From Rhodamnia argentea (lineage: Eukaryota; Streptophyta; Magnoliopsida; Myrtales; Myrtaceae), in NCBI RefSeq assembly GCF_020921035.1, contig NC_063152.1, forward strand, positions 33,276,494-33,340,493: a stretch of 64,000 nucleotides of DNA, read 5' to 3'. The notes under the pieces are model-generated. The model saw nothing but the letters and a program-made list of their open reading frames with translations, was not told the DNA's origin and did not search any database. Shown piece by piece: positions 11,845-23,329 of this stretch (within the stretch, counting starts at the first letter, position 1; every line of letters starts with the position of its first letter). The position numbers and the translations under genes are program-made.

Positions 11845-14136
11845 ATGCTCGAGACCGTGAAGTACCTCATCGGCTCCCGCGGCCCCAGCGGGTACGGCTC
11901 CAAGTCCACCGCTGAGCAGGTCACCGACCGCCGCGATCTCCGCTCTATCACCGCCATCATCACCGGTAACTGCTGAACTCGGGCTTCCCGGCGATTTTCT
12001 CGCTCCGTAGTTCGCTTCGGGCGCGAGGGGAATTGACGGAGGGAACTTGCTGATGATGGTTTGATTTCATTCAGGTGCGACGTCGGGAATCGGAGCCGAG
12101 ACGGCCCGGGTACTGGCGAAGCGCGGCGCTAGGCTGGTGCTCCCGGCTCGGAGCCTCAAGGCCGCGGAGGACGCCAAGGCTCGCATCGCGTCCGAGTGTC
12201 CGGGCTCGGAGATTGTCGTCATGGCGCTCGATCTCAGCTCGCTCACCTCCATCCGCAACTTCGTCGCCGAGTTCGAGTCCCTCGACTTGCCTCTCAACCT
12301 TCTCATGTACGCAAATCAACACCTCTCGACACGTTTTAACAGCGAAAAAATTTACTTACTCCCGGCGAATTCTAACTCCGATTCCGTCGAAACTGCGGGT
12401 TTTCCTCTCCGCCACTGTTTGCAGAAATAACGCGGGAAAATACGCGCACAACCACGCCATCTCCGAGGACGGCATCGAGATGACCTTCGCGACGAACTAT
12501 CTCGGTAAAATCGCCGTACAAGAATCATCCCTCCGCAATCTTTTCCGATGTTTCGAATTTGGAGAAGAAGTTTCGTTAGCTCGGTATTGAATTCGATTCT
12601 TCCGGTGGTGGTGTTATTACTCAGGTCATTTCCTGTTGACGAAGTTGTTGCTCAACAAGATGGTCGAGACGGCGGACGCCACCGGCGTGCAAGGGCGGAT
12701 CGTGAACGTGTCGTCGACCATCCACGGCTGGTTCTCCGGCGACATCATCCACCATCTCGGGCTCATAACCCGCGACAAGAGGCAAGTAAAATCGGTCGAA
12801 GTCCTTACATTTTGATACCCGCTTCGTACGAAGTTCATCTAATTCTTGCAACTCCACCGTGAGCTAGCTAGGCCTTTAGAATCACATGCATCTCAAAAAG
12901 TACTTTTACCATAGAAACAGCATAAGTTTTGGGAATTACCAAGAAACAACCCTAGGTCGTGATTTGAGATTTTTTTTTTTTTTTTGTCGGGATTCCTTCG
13001 GAAGAAGGAAAAGAATAAATTTGGTGGTAGCCATAAATGAAGTTAAATTGACTTGTGCACTGCAGTCAGTACGACGCGACACGTGCTTATGCTCTCTCGA
13101 AGCTGGCCAACGTTCTGCACACCAAGGAGCTTGCTCGGAGACTCAAGGTCCGAATTTTTTTTTCTTTTCCTATTATACTCCATAATTACTATCTGGGCCA
13201 TTTTCATTTATGCTAAGCTTGTTTTGGTTCCTAATTTAATGGACAAAAAAATTGTGTTGCAGCAAATGGAGGCGAATGTGACCGCGAACTGCGTTCATCC
13301 GGGGATCGTGAGAACCAGGCTCACCAGAGAGCGAGAAGGCTTCGTCACCGGTCGGTGATTGGCTCCCGTTCATACTTCGAATCCATGGTTTTGTCGATCT
13401 TCTGTGATCATTTCCTGAATGTGGTTCTGAAATATGTGCAGATCTGGTTTTCTTCTTGGCATCCAAGCTTTTGAAGACGATCCCTCAGGTAGTTGCCGGT
13501 TACCCGCTTTGATCCAAGATGGGGTATTTTGTTTGTTTTATTATGTGACGCTGACGTTATGCAAAAGACAATAATATCTGGATAGTACTACGGATAAAAG
13601 GAATGGCGCAAGAATCTTGTAGATCGAGGTAAGCTTAGGGTTTCAAGAATATGGCCGACTGGTTCCTCGCCACCTGAGTTAAGATTATTCTGAAGACAAT
13701 GTGGCTTTGCATAAGTAGTAATGCATGCTCAAGACAAGAAAACGAAGCATCTTTCCAAATTCGTCCATAGCTTCACATGTTTGAACTGAGTAACTATCAA
13801 CATCTTTGGCACAGGAGCCACCGAAGCTTGGCGCGTGACTGTAGTTTATGTACTCAGTAAATACATCTTGTGTAGGAGGATCTTGGTGAAACTTTTGTAA
13901 TCTGACAGAATCCGAAAACGTCTTGGTTTTTCTAGGCTGCTGCGACCACATGTTACGTCGCGACGCACCTGAGGCTGGCGAACGCGTCGGGGAAGTACTT
14001 CTCGGACTGCAACGAGGCGTCGACTTCGAAGCTGGGGTCCAGCTCGCATGAGGCCTCGAGGCTATGGTCCGCCTCAGAGATCATGGTTTCCGGAGACCCG
14101 AAAGCAGCTTTCAGACCGCTCCATCCATCACATTGA
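11845..14136 (+). CDS. Short-chain dehydrogenase, TIC32-like (8 exons, 335 aa)
   Basis: Exons: 11845-11965, 12075-12306, 12425-12504, 12625-12781, 13066-13147, 13263-13350, 13442-13488, 13936-14136; all junctions keep frame. The product is a classical NAD(P)H-dependent SDR of the TIC32/retinol-dehydrogenase-like group. The dinucleotide-binding motif TGATSGIG is at residues 40-47, NNAG at 119-122, the catalytic Ser at about 174-175 (NVSS), and Tyr205-x3-Lys209 (YALSK). Pea TIC32 is described at the chloroplast inner envelope as a redox/calmodulin-linked subunit; the substrate is unknown, and many plant paralogues are named only by similarity. The start at 11845 is the first in-frame ATG (MLETVKYL), matching the family N-terminus; the frame is open further upstream but has no ATG. 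The intron after exon 4 needs a GC donor (AG|GCAAGT at 12782). AATAAA lies about 205 bp past the stop. Confidence 0.9.
12782..13065 (+). other. GC-AG intron in the TIC32-like gene
   Basis: The exon ends AAGAG and the intron begins GCAAGT; the acceptor is CTGCAG at 13060-13065. Only this junction rebuilds the conserved 'KSQYDATRAYALSK' reading frame. The nearby GT (GTAAAA at 12786) would shift the frame. Confidence 0.8.
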
Positions 14137-14341
14137 TTGAACAAGAAAGAAGATGCACAAAGGAAAGCAAAGTCTGATAAAGACATAGGAAAGGAAATAA
14201 TGGAAACCAAAAAGATTAAAAAAAAAAGGAAGAGGGAAAAGAAAGGAAATCTAGATTATACATATCTAAGTTCTGAAAGGGAGCCGGTAGTCCATGGAGA
14301 ACCCAATATTAGAAAGCTAGCTAGCTTAGTGGGTGGGCAAA

Positions 14342-14347
14342 AATAAA
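14342..14347 (+). promoter_or_regulatory. Candidate poly(A) signal of the TIC32-like gene
   Basis: AATAAA about 205 bp after the stop codon, followed by T-rich sequence near 14410. Confidence 0.4.
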
Positions 14348-14349
14348 GA

Positions 14350-14880
14350 GCAAAAATACTTTTGTACATACACTATAATCAGTAAAGATACCTACGTGAT
14401 TTTGTACCTCGTATTGTTTTTTTTTTTTTTGCCTTCTTCTTTAGTCGATACATGTTAGGCAGCTTCCTCTTGGGAGCTGTTTAGCAATTTTTGTGGACTA
14501 AAACAAAGTTAGATTAAGGTTGGTTCTTGTGATGATGATACTATGATTGTGGAGGATCGTGTCGATGGGGTTTTGAATAATGGTAATAATTGGAGTGCTT
14601 AGATACCCTTTTTTAATGCTATAGTTAAGGTGCATTGAGATAAAATAAAAAAAAAAGAATTGAGAAATGAAGGGAAAAAATTTTAAGAACATGGGGTCGG
14701 TCACCACCCGCCATGTGGTGGTTTCTAATTTTTTTCAATTTGTGGAGTATCCTTGAGAGGTGGTGGGGGTGGGCCTTATCAACGTGAGCCGCGAGATTGA
14801 GGGCTTTGGGGAGGCCATGCGTTTAAGCAAAGGAAGCTCTTTCCATGGTTAATACCTCCTCCTAGCCACCTAGGCATCGG
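14350..14880. other. Intergenic, nothing recognised
   Basis: Downstream flank of the dehydrogenase gene. It contains poly-T runs and no supportable gene. Confidence 0.5.
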
Positions 14881-14899
14881 CTAATAGGCCTCGATCAAG

Positions 14900-15325
14900 T
14901 CAAAAAGTGGTTGTATAGACAAATCTCTAGATAATGTCGCCCGATCTCGCCCTCGTCCGGGCTAACCCCGCCTGTGATCGGCAAGGGCAGCCTCTGTCCT
15001 CGCCCAAGCAAAGCCGGCTCTCGCCGACCGCCACGGCCGAGCACGGGAAAAAAGAAAAGGAGAAGACAAAAAAGTAAGGAAATAATTCAACAAAATTATT
15101 TAAGAATTATAAAAAAATAAAAATTCTCTACCTTTGCAGCGGCGATGTCATGTAAGAAGGCTAGCATCCATGACAACAATTTCTAGTCTAAATTGGTCGG
15201 ATAGACTAAATTAGTACCGATGCAAAAAAGCGTAGAACTAAATTGATCCAATTGAAATGTTTAGAACTGAATTGGTACTAATACAATACATTTATGACTT
15301 TCTTGGTACTTTTTCCTATAATAAG
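14900..15325. mobile_element. MITE, copy 5 of the commonest family, left end unclear
   Basis: The GC-rich core (14940-15050) has CTCGCC/GGCGAGG words. The right arm contains AAATTGGTCGGATAG, GAACTAAATTGATCC and related phrases, and ends near 15318 in 'CTTGGTACTTTTTCC'. The left inverted repeat is not evident, so this copy is truncated or strongly diverged. Confidence 0.5.
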
Positions 15326-15845
15326 TTATCTCTAGAAGGGTTATAGTTATTCCCATCTAGGATGAAGATTGGTTGAAGATAAATAACTAAACCCTACATC
15401 GCAAAACAAAGATCTCCAAATAATTCTGCCTCCGACCACTATTCGAATGGAACCTAACTTGTATACAAAGTAAGTAAAAACCAAGATTATCCGAGAATGG
15501 TCGTACTTGAGCCGGGCCTCGATCCATAATCGGGAGGTTTAACCTTGAAAGATTCCAAACAAGAAAACTACCCATACTCAAAGCGGCATTTCGACATCGA
15601 CCTAGTGTGCTCGTTAACCACCTTGGATTTTATCTTCTTTTTTGTCTATCCAATTTCTAACTCTCATTATTTCTCTTAGACTTTTGGTGTGATTACGTAT
15701 TGAGCACATGAGTCGAATCTTGCACCAGTGATACTAGCATCTCACCACTCAATTCCCCTATCACTAGGCCGCATGCCTAGTGGCACATTGGGTTATATCT
15801 GGTTAGCATAGTTATTGACAACATGCATCACACCAATAGATTCTA

Positions 15846-16377
15846 AGGTACGTTTGGTTCAGCTGGGAATTAAGCTTTGGGGCTCTAAAAAACATTAGGC
15901 AAATGCCAAACTTTTTGGCAACTATTTGTGAAATTATGGCATTTCCAAAGCCTTCCAAAGTCTCTTAGCTCAAGATAGGTTGGGGGCTTGCCTTGGGCTT
16001 TCGGAAGCCATTTCTAGGGTTTACTGATTGCCCTCGTTAAATTATCAAAATTCTAATTCTACCTTCAAGCTACACACCAATCTCTCTCTCTCTTCCCTCT
16101 CTCCTCCATCATGCCGGCACTCAACCCGCCATCTCTAGCGAGCTAGCTGGCTCGCCGGTGTGCGGCCATCACAAGTAAATTTTTGTTTGTTTATTTAAAA
16201 TATGCAACTAAAGTTATTTACACGTCTAGTTGTTTTTCAAATAGCATTGTTAATTTTTAAGGTACTTTTCAATCACACTTTACCAACACACTACGTGCAT
16301 TTCGAAAAAAACTTTTACACCTAAGTTTTTTGCATTTCTCTAAATATTTTTCCCAAGTGCCGAACCAAACACGACCT
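15846..16377. mobile_element. MITE with GGTTCG-type ends, upstream of the METTL17 gene
   Basis: The left end AGGTACGTTTGGTTCAGC and the reverse complement of the right end, AGGTCGTGTTTGGTTCGGC, pair well. 'GTTTGGTT' is typical of termini of several plant MITE families. The interior holds a CT-rich block (16080-16110) and no gene. The element stops about 310 bp before the METTL17 start codon, so it borders the promoter. The target duplication is uncertain. Confidence 0.6.
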
Positions 16378-16465
16378 CAAAAGGTCACGTGACTTGATTT
16401 TCATTTCAGGCGGGAAAGAACACCACCGGGATCGCACGGAGACAGAGAGAGATCAGAAGCTGGAA

Positions 16466-16587
16466 GGCCCAATGTCAGGGCCCAATACGGCCTCGTTTTG
16501 ACCTTGTTTCTTCACAAAAAAATGCAAAGTCCATCTTCTCCACCGACCAAATTTAGCCCACAGCCATCGAGGGCCTAAAACCCTAAA
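16466..16587 (+). promoter_or_regulatory. Site II elements and telo-box in the METTL17 promoter
   Basis: Three site II-type words (TGGGCC/T, read as GGCCCA at 16466-16471 and 16479-16484 and AGCCCA at 16555-16560) are followed by a telo-box, AAACCCTAAA, at 16578-16587, within 230 bp of the start codon. In plants this combination is well known in promoters of ribosomal-protein and mitochondrial-biogenesis genes, bound by TCP factors and telo-box proteins. It fits the proposed mitoribosomal role. Confidence 0.65.
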
Positions 16588-16686
16588 AGGAAGAGAAGTC
16601 TTCCCTTCCTCTGTCACGCTAAAACCCCGAAATCGCCCAGCTCCATCGCAGCAACGCCTTCATCCTCCACGAGCGCCCGCCGCGAA

Positions 16687-19600
16687 ATGGCGGCTCTCGT
16701 CTCGGAAACCGTCCAAAAGGTGTTCACTCCCGAGACCCTGCGCGCCGCCGCCAAGCAGTCCCGGGGCTGCCTCACCGTCCCCGTCCGCCTCCGCCGCGCC
16801 ATCAAGAAGTACCTCCGAGGTCCGATCACACCTCTCTCTGTCTCTCTCCAGATTCATTTGTTCTCTACACTGCCCGGGAATGATTTAGCATCGCCCTTTA
16901 CTTGTGGAAAAATACTTTTAACTCCTGTTGCGGTTGGTTTCTCTGGAATTGCAGAGCTGGAGGAGCCGCACCTCAAGAGGAAGGTCTTGAGGTTATCTGC
17001 CTCCTTCAGTGAAATCAAGGACGTCAATCTTCTGCTGACGGCCTCGACGTCAAATCAGCTGGTCGAAGATCCTCTGAAGTCGGTGGAGAGCTCCAAGAGA
17101 TGGAAGATTAAGAGCGCGTATGGTGACATTGGTCTTAAGTACAGTGATGATGAGACGGTCGCTTATGTCGCTTCGCGGATGCCGGCCGTTTACTCGGCTT
17201 GTTATAGAGTCCTCAAAGAGGTACGGGTGTAGTAATTTTGCCTGGGAAAAAGTGTGTTGTGTATTGCCTTTCCGGAACTGTATCTTACGTGATTGGTTGA
17301 GGAAAATGTTAGCTGGCGTTTTCAGTGGATCTAATGAGAATTCACTGAAAAATAGCAGTCATGGCCGAAGAAAGAAAGTTTCCATTTAGAGAAACTTGGG
17401 GGATTACTTGGCCACAAGAACAGTACAAGTAAAAAACTTCATTCAAGGACCCATAGAAAGGGCCTTTCAAAAAGGAGCAATTTTATTAAGCTTTTTGCTG
17501 AATGAGGCATGGCTGTGCTCGATTAAACTGTATGTAGCCGTGTTGTATTTGCGGTTTTCCCTGCTCCGTGAGCAACCAAAGAATGCATCTCGGAATTGAA
17601 GTGAAAGGTTTAGGATGCTTGTGCAGTAATGAGAGAACTTTTGATGTCTTCTTTCAGATACGCAGAAGGTTACCTGATTTCTCTCCATCTAGAGTGTTGG
17701 ATTTTGGTGCAGGCACGGGATCAGCTTTCTGGTAGTCAAAATGGATTTGCAATGGTCTGTCACCCAACCTTTTGATGCAAAAGTATGGTCTAACTAGATT
17801 AACTATTGCAGGGCGCTCCGGGAAGTCTGGCCACAGTCTGTGGAGAAAGTTAATTTTGTAGAGCCGTCTCAATCAATGCAGCGTGCTGGTCGGAGCCTCA
17901 TACAATGTAATTATTGGTCCTCTATTTGGTTTTTCCATATCTTTTGATAATCAAAATTGGTTAGTTAGTAAATAGGGATCCAGCAGATTTACAGAATTAA
18001 ATGGGTGTCTCTAGTCAAATTAACACTTTTACTGCTGCATCAGCGGCATGTGATAGTGCTGCTCTGTGAGAAAGCGGTTACTCTGTCAACCTGTCAGGTT
18101 CTGCATGATATGAGACTGGGGGATGACATTGTCACCTGTTGGTTGCATTAGTATTCCTCTCTTCATCAAAATTCATCGCTACGCTGATCAAATTTTATGC
18201 AGAATGATATCTGGCTAATGCGTTAATTGTTTAGGTATGAAGAATTTGCCACTTATTCATAGCTATGATAGCATTCAGTCACTTTCTAAGAACATCAACA
18301 AGTCCGAGAGGAAACATGACCTCGTGATTGCTGTAAGTTATTCTCTTCTTGCCTTGTTACCTGCAATTGAGCAATAGATTCTTACTGTTCATTCGATCTG
18401 AATACGGGCATACTCTTCTCTGCATTTACTGTCGGTATGTCTACTGACCCATGTCCTTTGGAGTATTTGAAAGTTTTGAGTCCCTTAGTGCTGATTAATT
18501 CTACTATTTTTCTTTCTGAAGTCATATGTGCTAGGAGAGATACCCTCATTCAAAGATCGAATTACAACAGTTCGTCAACTGTGGGATCTCACAGACGATG
18601 TTCTGGTATGTTGAAAACTTCATGGTTGGGAGTCTTCCCTAAATGAATAACAAATTCTTACTACTTTGACAGTTGGACTTTTCCACTCTCTGGCTATAGT
18701 ATCTCCACTGTTAGCATTTTAAATGAGAATGAATCTTCAGGTGTTAGTTGAACCGGGGACACCTCATGGATCTAAGATCATAGCGCAGATGAGATCTCAC
18801 ATATTATGGATGGAAAATAGGGTAAGTTTCCTTTCACATTGTTTAGAAGTTGAGTAACTGTGAATTCATTAGAATAAAACGTATGCTTGATTTCCCATTT
18901 GTGATGTTTTGTTTGCTCTGCTCATGTTGTAATAGCATATTCATGACTTCCTAGAAATTGCGCAAAGCTGCAAAACTAAATCAAGATTGTAAGGATTTGT
19001 TGGATCTCAAAAGCGGGGCATTTATAGTTGCTCCTGTAAGTCCAAATCAGATTCTACTATCTTTACCTCTCTCTTGGTTTGTGTTGTTTTCTGTGTTGCT
19101 TTGTTACCCCGGTTCTTCTTCATCTCGTTTCTCTCTTTTGTTATTGCAGTGTCCTCATGATGGGCATTGTCCATTAGAGAATACAGGGAATTATTGCCAT
19201 TTTGTTCAGCGCTTGGAGAGGACATCTTCCCAGCGGGTTTACAAGGTTAGTTAATTTGCTAGGTTGTGCTGCCTTAATTCTTTAACATGTTATAAACATC
19301 ATGCAGTACCATCATCCTCTTCAGTATGGTTTGTTCATGGACGCAATTATGTTTAATGAGGATACTATGCAGGATTGTGAGCCGGTATGTATGTTAATTA
19401 TTTTTGGGGTTTTAGGGCTCCTCATTAGTCAAGATATCATTTCATGTTACTTAGGTTACTGTATTTTGCTATGTGTTTGCTCATTATATGTGTGTGCCAA
19501 CAATTTAATTTTTATTGGAATTCATTCACATTTTATGGAGTCAAACTTAATTAGACATTGTCAAGATTATTTGTAAGTGTTTATGATAGCATATCCAGGA

Positions 19601-21531
19601 CAGGCATCCCATCATGTAATACATTGTAAAGGATCAAAAGTATAAGTAAACTTTGGGAATGCGATGAGAGCTTCTGTTGCTGATACAGATGTATATTACA
19701 TTAAGGATAGTTGGCTCAAGAGTCAATGCTCCATCTCCCACTACTGGAGAAATTTTTTATTGATGATACATTGAAATTGTAGATGTTTCATCTTGCTAAT
19801 GTACTTATGATGTTTTCCATGCATCGGGGTTATTCTTGTGGTGATATTCTTCCTCGGTTGAATAATTATAAGCTAGTTGTTGCCAAAATTCAGCAATTAT
19901 GTGAGGGGATTTTTCTATTCTGCAAACAGCGGGTTATTTAATAAAGTTGTTTTCCATTATACTAATATAGACTCGATTGGAAATAAATTTTTATATAATT
20001 ATTTCTTTTCCCTCAATCGGTCTTGCTTTTATTTTATTTATTTTTGGGTTCATCGATTGCCGACCCCAACTAGTTTGGGATAAAGGTGATGTTGATGTTG
20101 ATGTATCTACGCTACTCCCATGTCATTTCAGGATTTCATGTAACTGATTAGCGTTGATATGTTCTCTTCCACACTCGTCTAAAGACAGAGATGGGTAAAT
20201 TACCAGGATACTGATACTGGAGTGACATCCTGAATGCCATTTCAACTCTCACATGGCAGTTTCTCTAGGGGTTTTGATAAAATCTTGGAATGCGGAATGC
20301 AATGATAATTTGGTTGGCATGAGTATAATTTGCAAATTGACTTTCCCTCTGCTGTTGCCTTGATTCACTATCAGAGATGACATATACTATTTATCTTGGA
20401 TGCAATTTGAATGCATGCTTCAACACGAGGCCCAATGTGTGATTCGAACTTGTCATTTCTGATAAATATCTCTCTTTTGTAGCGCTCAAAGGGTGGGCCT
20501 TTACGAGGTTTTGAAGATGAGAAATTTTGCTACGTTGCTTTCAGACGGGGACAACGACCTAGGTAAATGAGTGGAATTTTGTTTTCCTCAAATTTTGCTT
20601 TGTGTAGATATATCTTACAGAATATCTGTTTAGGTTAAACTGATTTTAAAATGGCGAAAAGATTGAATTCCTAGACTCTACCTTAAAGGATAAAATGAGG
20701 AAGAGTTTTTAAATCTATGGTTGATTGATGTGTGGTTTGATTCAAATGACAGGATGACGTTAACATCCTCTCTCTCTCTCTCTCGCATCACTTTGACAGT
20801 TGTCACGATTTTTTTTTCTGAGATGTCCTTTATTGGGATTTGCAGAAAGAAGATGCTTAAGGCGATTTTCTTGTTCTTTCATAGATGGTTGACTTAACCC
20901 CTAAACTAGATTGACTTGACAGGGGAGCTTGGCCACTGGATGACATGAAATTTGAAACATTGAAGGAGCTGCATGCTAAGAGAAATCCTGAGGATCTTGA
21001 CATTGATCTTGGTAAGGACATTTGCACGTGCATAATTTGTACTCATTTTGCTTCACTCCATAATTGGCACCTGAAACTTGATGTCACTCTTTCTCATTTC
21101 ACAATTGCATGCATAAAAGAATTTCCATTTTATGTATGGACTTGTTTTATTGAGATGTCTTATTAGCGTTCAATTTTTCCTCCCCTCAATCAGAGGACTA
21201 CATGAAGATGCAATCAGTTGAGACTCCACATGAAGAGATAGATCCCGTTTCATATGATTCCGACTTCATAGAGTCAGACGCAATTGATGATGAAATCAAT
21301 GAGGAAGGAGACACAGATGAGTTTACTCGTGCTGATCTTGGGGGTGGTTGGGGCAGGATTATCTTTAGTCCCGTTCGTAGAGGCAGGCAGGTTGCAATGA
21401 ATGTGTGCCGGTCGACCCAACGTGATGGCTCAGAAGGTGCATTTGAGCGCTTGGTGGTCACAAAGAGTAAGAATCCTAATTTGCACCATCAAGCTAGGAG
21501 ATCTCTCTGGGGAGATTTGTGGCCCTTTTGA
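16687..21531 (+). CDS. METTL17/Rsm22-type mitoribosomal small-subunit assembly factor (12 exons, 504 aa)
   Basis: Exons: 16687-16819, 16955-17220, 17658-17731, 17812-17906, 18235-18332, 18522-18605, 18741-18821, 18955-19035, 19150-19245, 20483-20562, 20923-21011, 21194-21531; all junctions are GT-AG and keep frame. The methyltransferase-like fold shows motif I as VLDFGAGTGSAFW (about residues 146-158) and the post-motif LTDDVLVLVEPGTPHG. A Cys cluster, C305-x5-C311-x8-C320, followed by FCY (C352), matches the region where METTL17/Rsm22 proteins carry an iron-sulphur cluster. The family acts in the mitochondrial matrix on the small subunit; the yeast and human members are thought to be assembly factors rather than active enzymes. 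The N-terminus (Arg/Lys/Ala-rich, few acids) fits a mitochondrial presequence. An acidic insert (about residues 410-435) precedes a conserved C-terminus ending SLWGDLWPF. The last exon is tandemly duplicated downstream. Confidence 0.9.
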
Positions 21532-21654
21532 GATTAAAGGTTTGGTCTCCACCCCTCCTATTTTTTCTTCGTTTTTGATATACTTGTCTGTAATTAAAGG
21601 CATAGGAGATTCAATTTTTTTGCTACAAAGTGCTTCTCTCTGTGTTCGTGCGTT

Positions 21655-21984
21655 CGTGCTGACTTCGGGGGTTGTTGGGGCAGGATTATCTTTACTCCTG
21701 TTCGTAGAGGCAGGCAGGTTGCGATCGATGTGTGCTGGCAGACCAAACCCGATGGCTCGGAAGGTGCATTTGAGCTCATGGTGGTCACAAAGAGTAAGAA
21801 TCCCAACTTGCACCATCAAGCTAGGAGATCTCTCTGGGGAGATTTATGGTCCTATTGAGATTAAAAGTTTGGTCTCCATCCCTCCTATTTTGTCTTAGTT
21901 TTTGATTGTTAGACTAGTCTGTAATTAAAGGCATAGGAGATTCATTTTTTTGCTACAAACTGCTTCTCTCTGTGTTCCTGCTTA
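21655..21984 (+). pseudogene. Tandem duplicate of the METTL17 last exon and 3' UTR
   Basis: The segment repeats 21328-21654 head to tail with no spacer (period 327 bp). The 66-codon C-terminal frame (21658-21858) is intact, with no indel or internal stop, and ends GDLWSY then TGA. It differs from the first copy at 13 of 66 residues (for example R27W, S28Q, R31P, R40L). Silent differences are no more frequent than replacements, which argues against strong constraint. A CAG at 21683-21685 after a T-rich, CT-containing stretch could act as a splice acceptor, so an alternative last exon cannot be excluded; a dead exon copy is more likely. Confidence 0.75.
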
Positions 21985-22511
21985 TGATTATGTCAATGTA
22001 ACCATTAAGCACTGTTTTGTATTGGCAAAAATTGCTCAAGGGAAAGCAGATGAGTTTGTTCTCAATGTCTACTTCCAACCGTAGTAAACTTCATTAGCCT
22101 ATCAATTAGTGACAAAGTGCCATGAGTTTTGATACGATATTCTTTTGTTTGCTGAACCATCATTTCCCCGGTTGTTTACACCAGTTGACATGACTGTGCT
22201 GGCCTTTTCTCTCTAGGAAAATGAGCGTTTGTCGTTAGACTCGTAATAGTGCTATCAAATGTATCATATGGTGAGAAATAGGGAGATTCATGCTTATTTC
22301 GACACGCTTTCTAAATTGCCATTCATTCTGTCTGCCATATCGTTCTTCGAAAGGTGGGTAGCTGCTTTGTTAAATTTCGGCTTTAAAGAGAAATTTGTTA
22401 AGGTTTTGGTTTTCATAAGTTTCTGAATGTTTTCTCTGATGCTATCCATGGGAAGGCTTCTCTCCACATTGATAAGTCACCATTAATCTGGTGTTGTTTC
22501 TGTCAAGAAAA
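21985..22511. other. Intergenic between the METTL17 locus and the MULE
   Basis: No gene or repeat recognised. Confidence 0.5.
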
Positions 22512-23112
22512 GGATCGCATGGGGAAAATAACACTAGAAGTGCCATAACTTTCATAATTTGCTTATTTGGGCGTCAAAACTTTTCACCGGATCACTTAAG
22601 TATCACTTTTTACAAAAAAAAGAAAAAATAATCACTTAGGTGTTAACTCGAGTTTAAAATGCTAGAAATCTATCATATTAATATTTTATCAATTTGCTCG
22701 ATTCATGTGGCTTGTTGGCGTGCTTAGTTATCATTAGTAGCCCTAGACAACATCGTCCTTATGTTTTGCGCTAAATATAAACCCTAATTCAGAAAAATCA
22801 AATCATTTTCCCAACTTCTTCAAGAAAAGGATCCCATGGGGAAAATAACACTATAAGTGCCATAACTTTCATAATTTGCTTATTTGAGTGACAAAACTTT
22901 TCGTCGAATCACTTAAGTATCACTTTTTACAAAAAAAAGAAAAAATAATTACCTAAGTGTCAATTCGAGTTTAAAATGCTAGAAATCTGTCATATTAATA
23001 TTTTATCAATTTGCTCGATTGATGTGGCTCGTTGGCGTGCTTAGTTAGCATTAGTAGCCCTAGACAATATCGTCCTTATGTTTTGCGCTAAATATAAACC
23101 CTAATTCAGAAA
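22503..23112. repeat. Tandem duplication (2 x 293 bp) of the MULE left end
   Basis: Positions 22503-22795 and 22820-23112 are about 95% identical by eye and separated by a 24-bp spacer. Each copy includes the left target-site sequence (GGATCGCAT or GGATCCCAT) and the first roughly 275 bp of the element. The duplication therefore happened after the MULE inserted. Confidence 0.85.
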
Positions 23113-23329
23113 TCTTTGTTTATGGAGTAGAAAGCGTTCCTTAAAACTGAATTTTGCAATGGAGAGTAGGGACAGGACAAGCGGCTCAAATTTATACCAA
23201 CAAAGCCAAGATGAAGGTGAATAGCCCCTTCTGTTTGTTGTGATCCAAGACTGTGAAAAACGTATAAGAACTTCAACTTTGGTAATAAAATGGACATACA
23301 ACAACACTAATAGAAATTGTGCAACTTAC

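Noticed and set aside
11352..11963. 203-codon open frame antisense to the TIC32-like first exon
   Set aside because: Low-complexity Arg/Ser/Val/Glu composition and exact overlap with the real first exon and CT-rich leader; a shadow.
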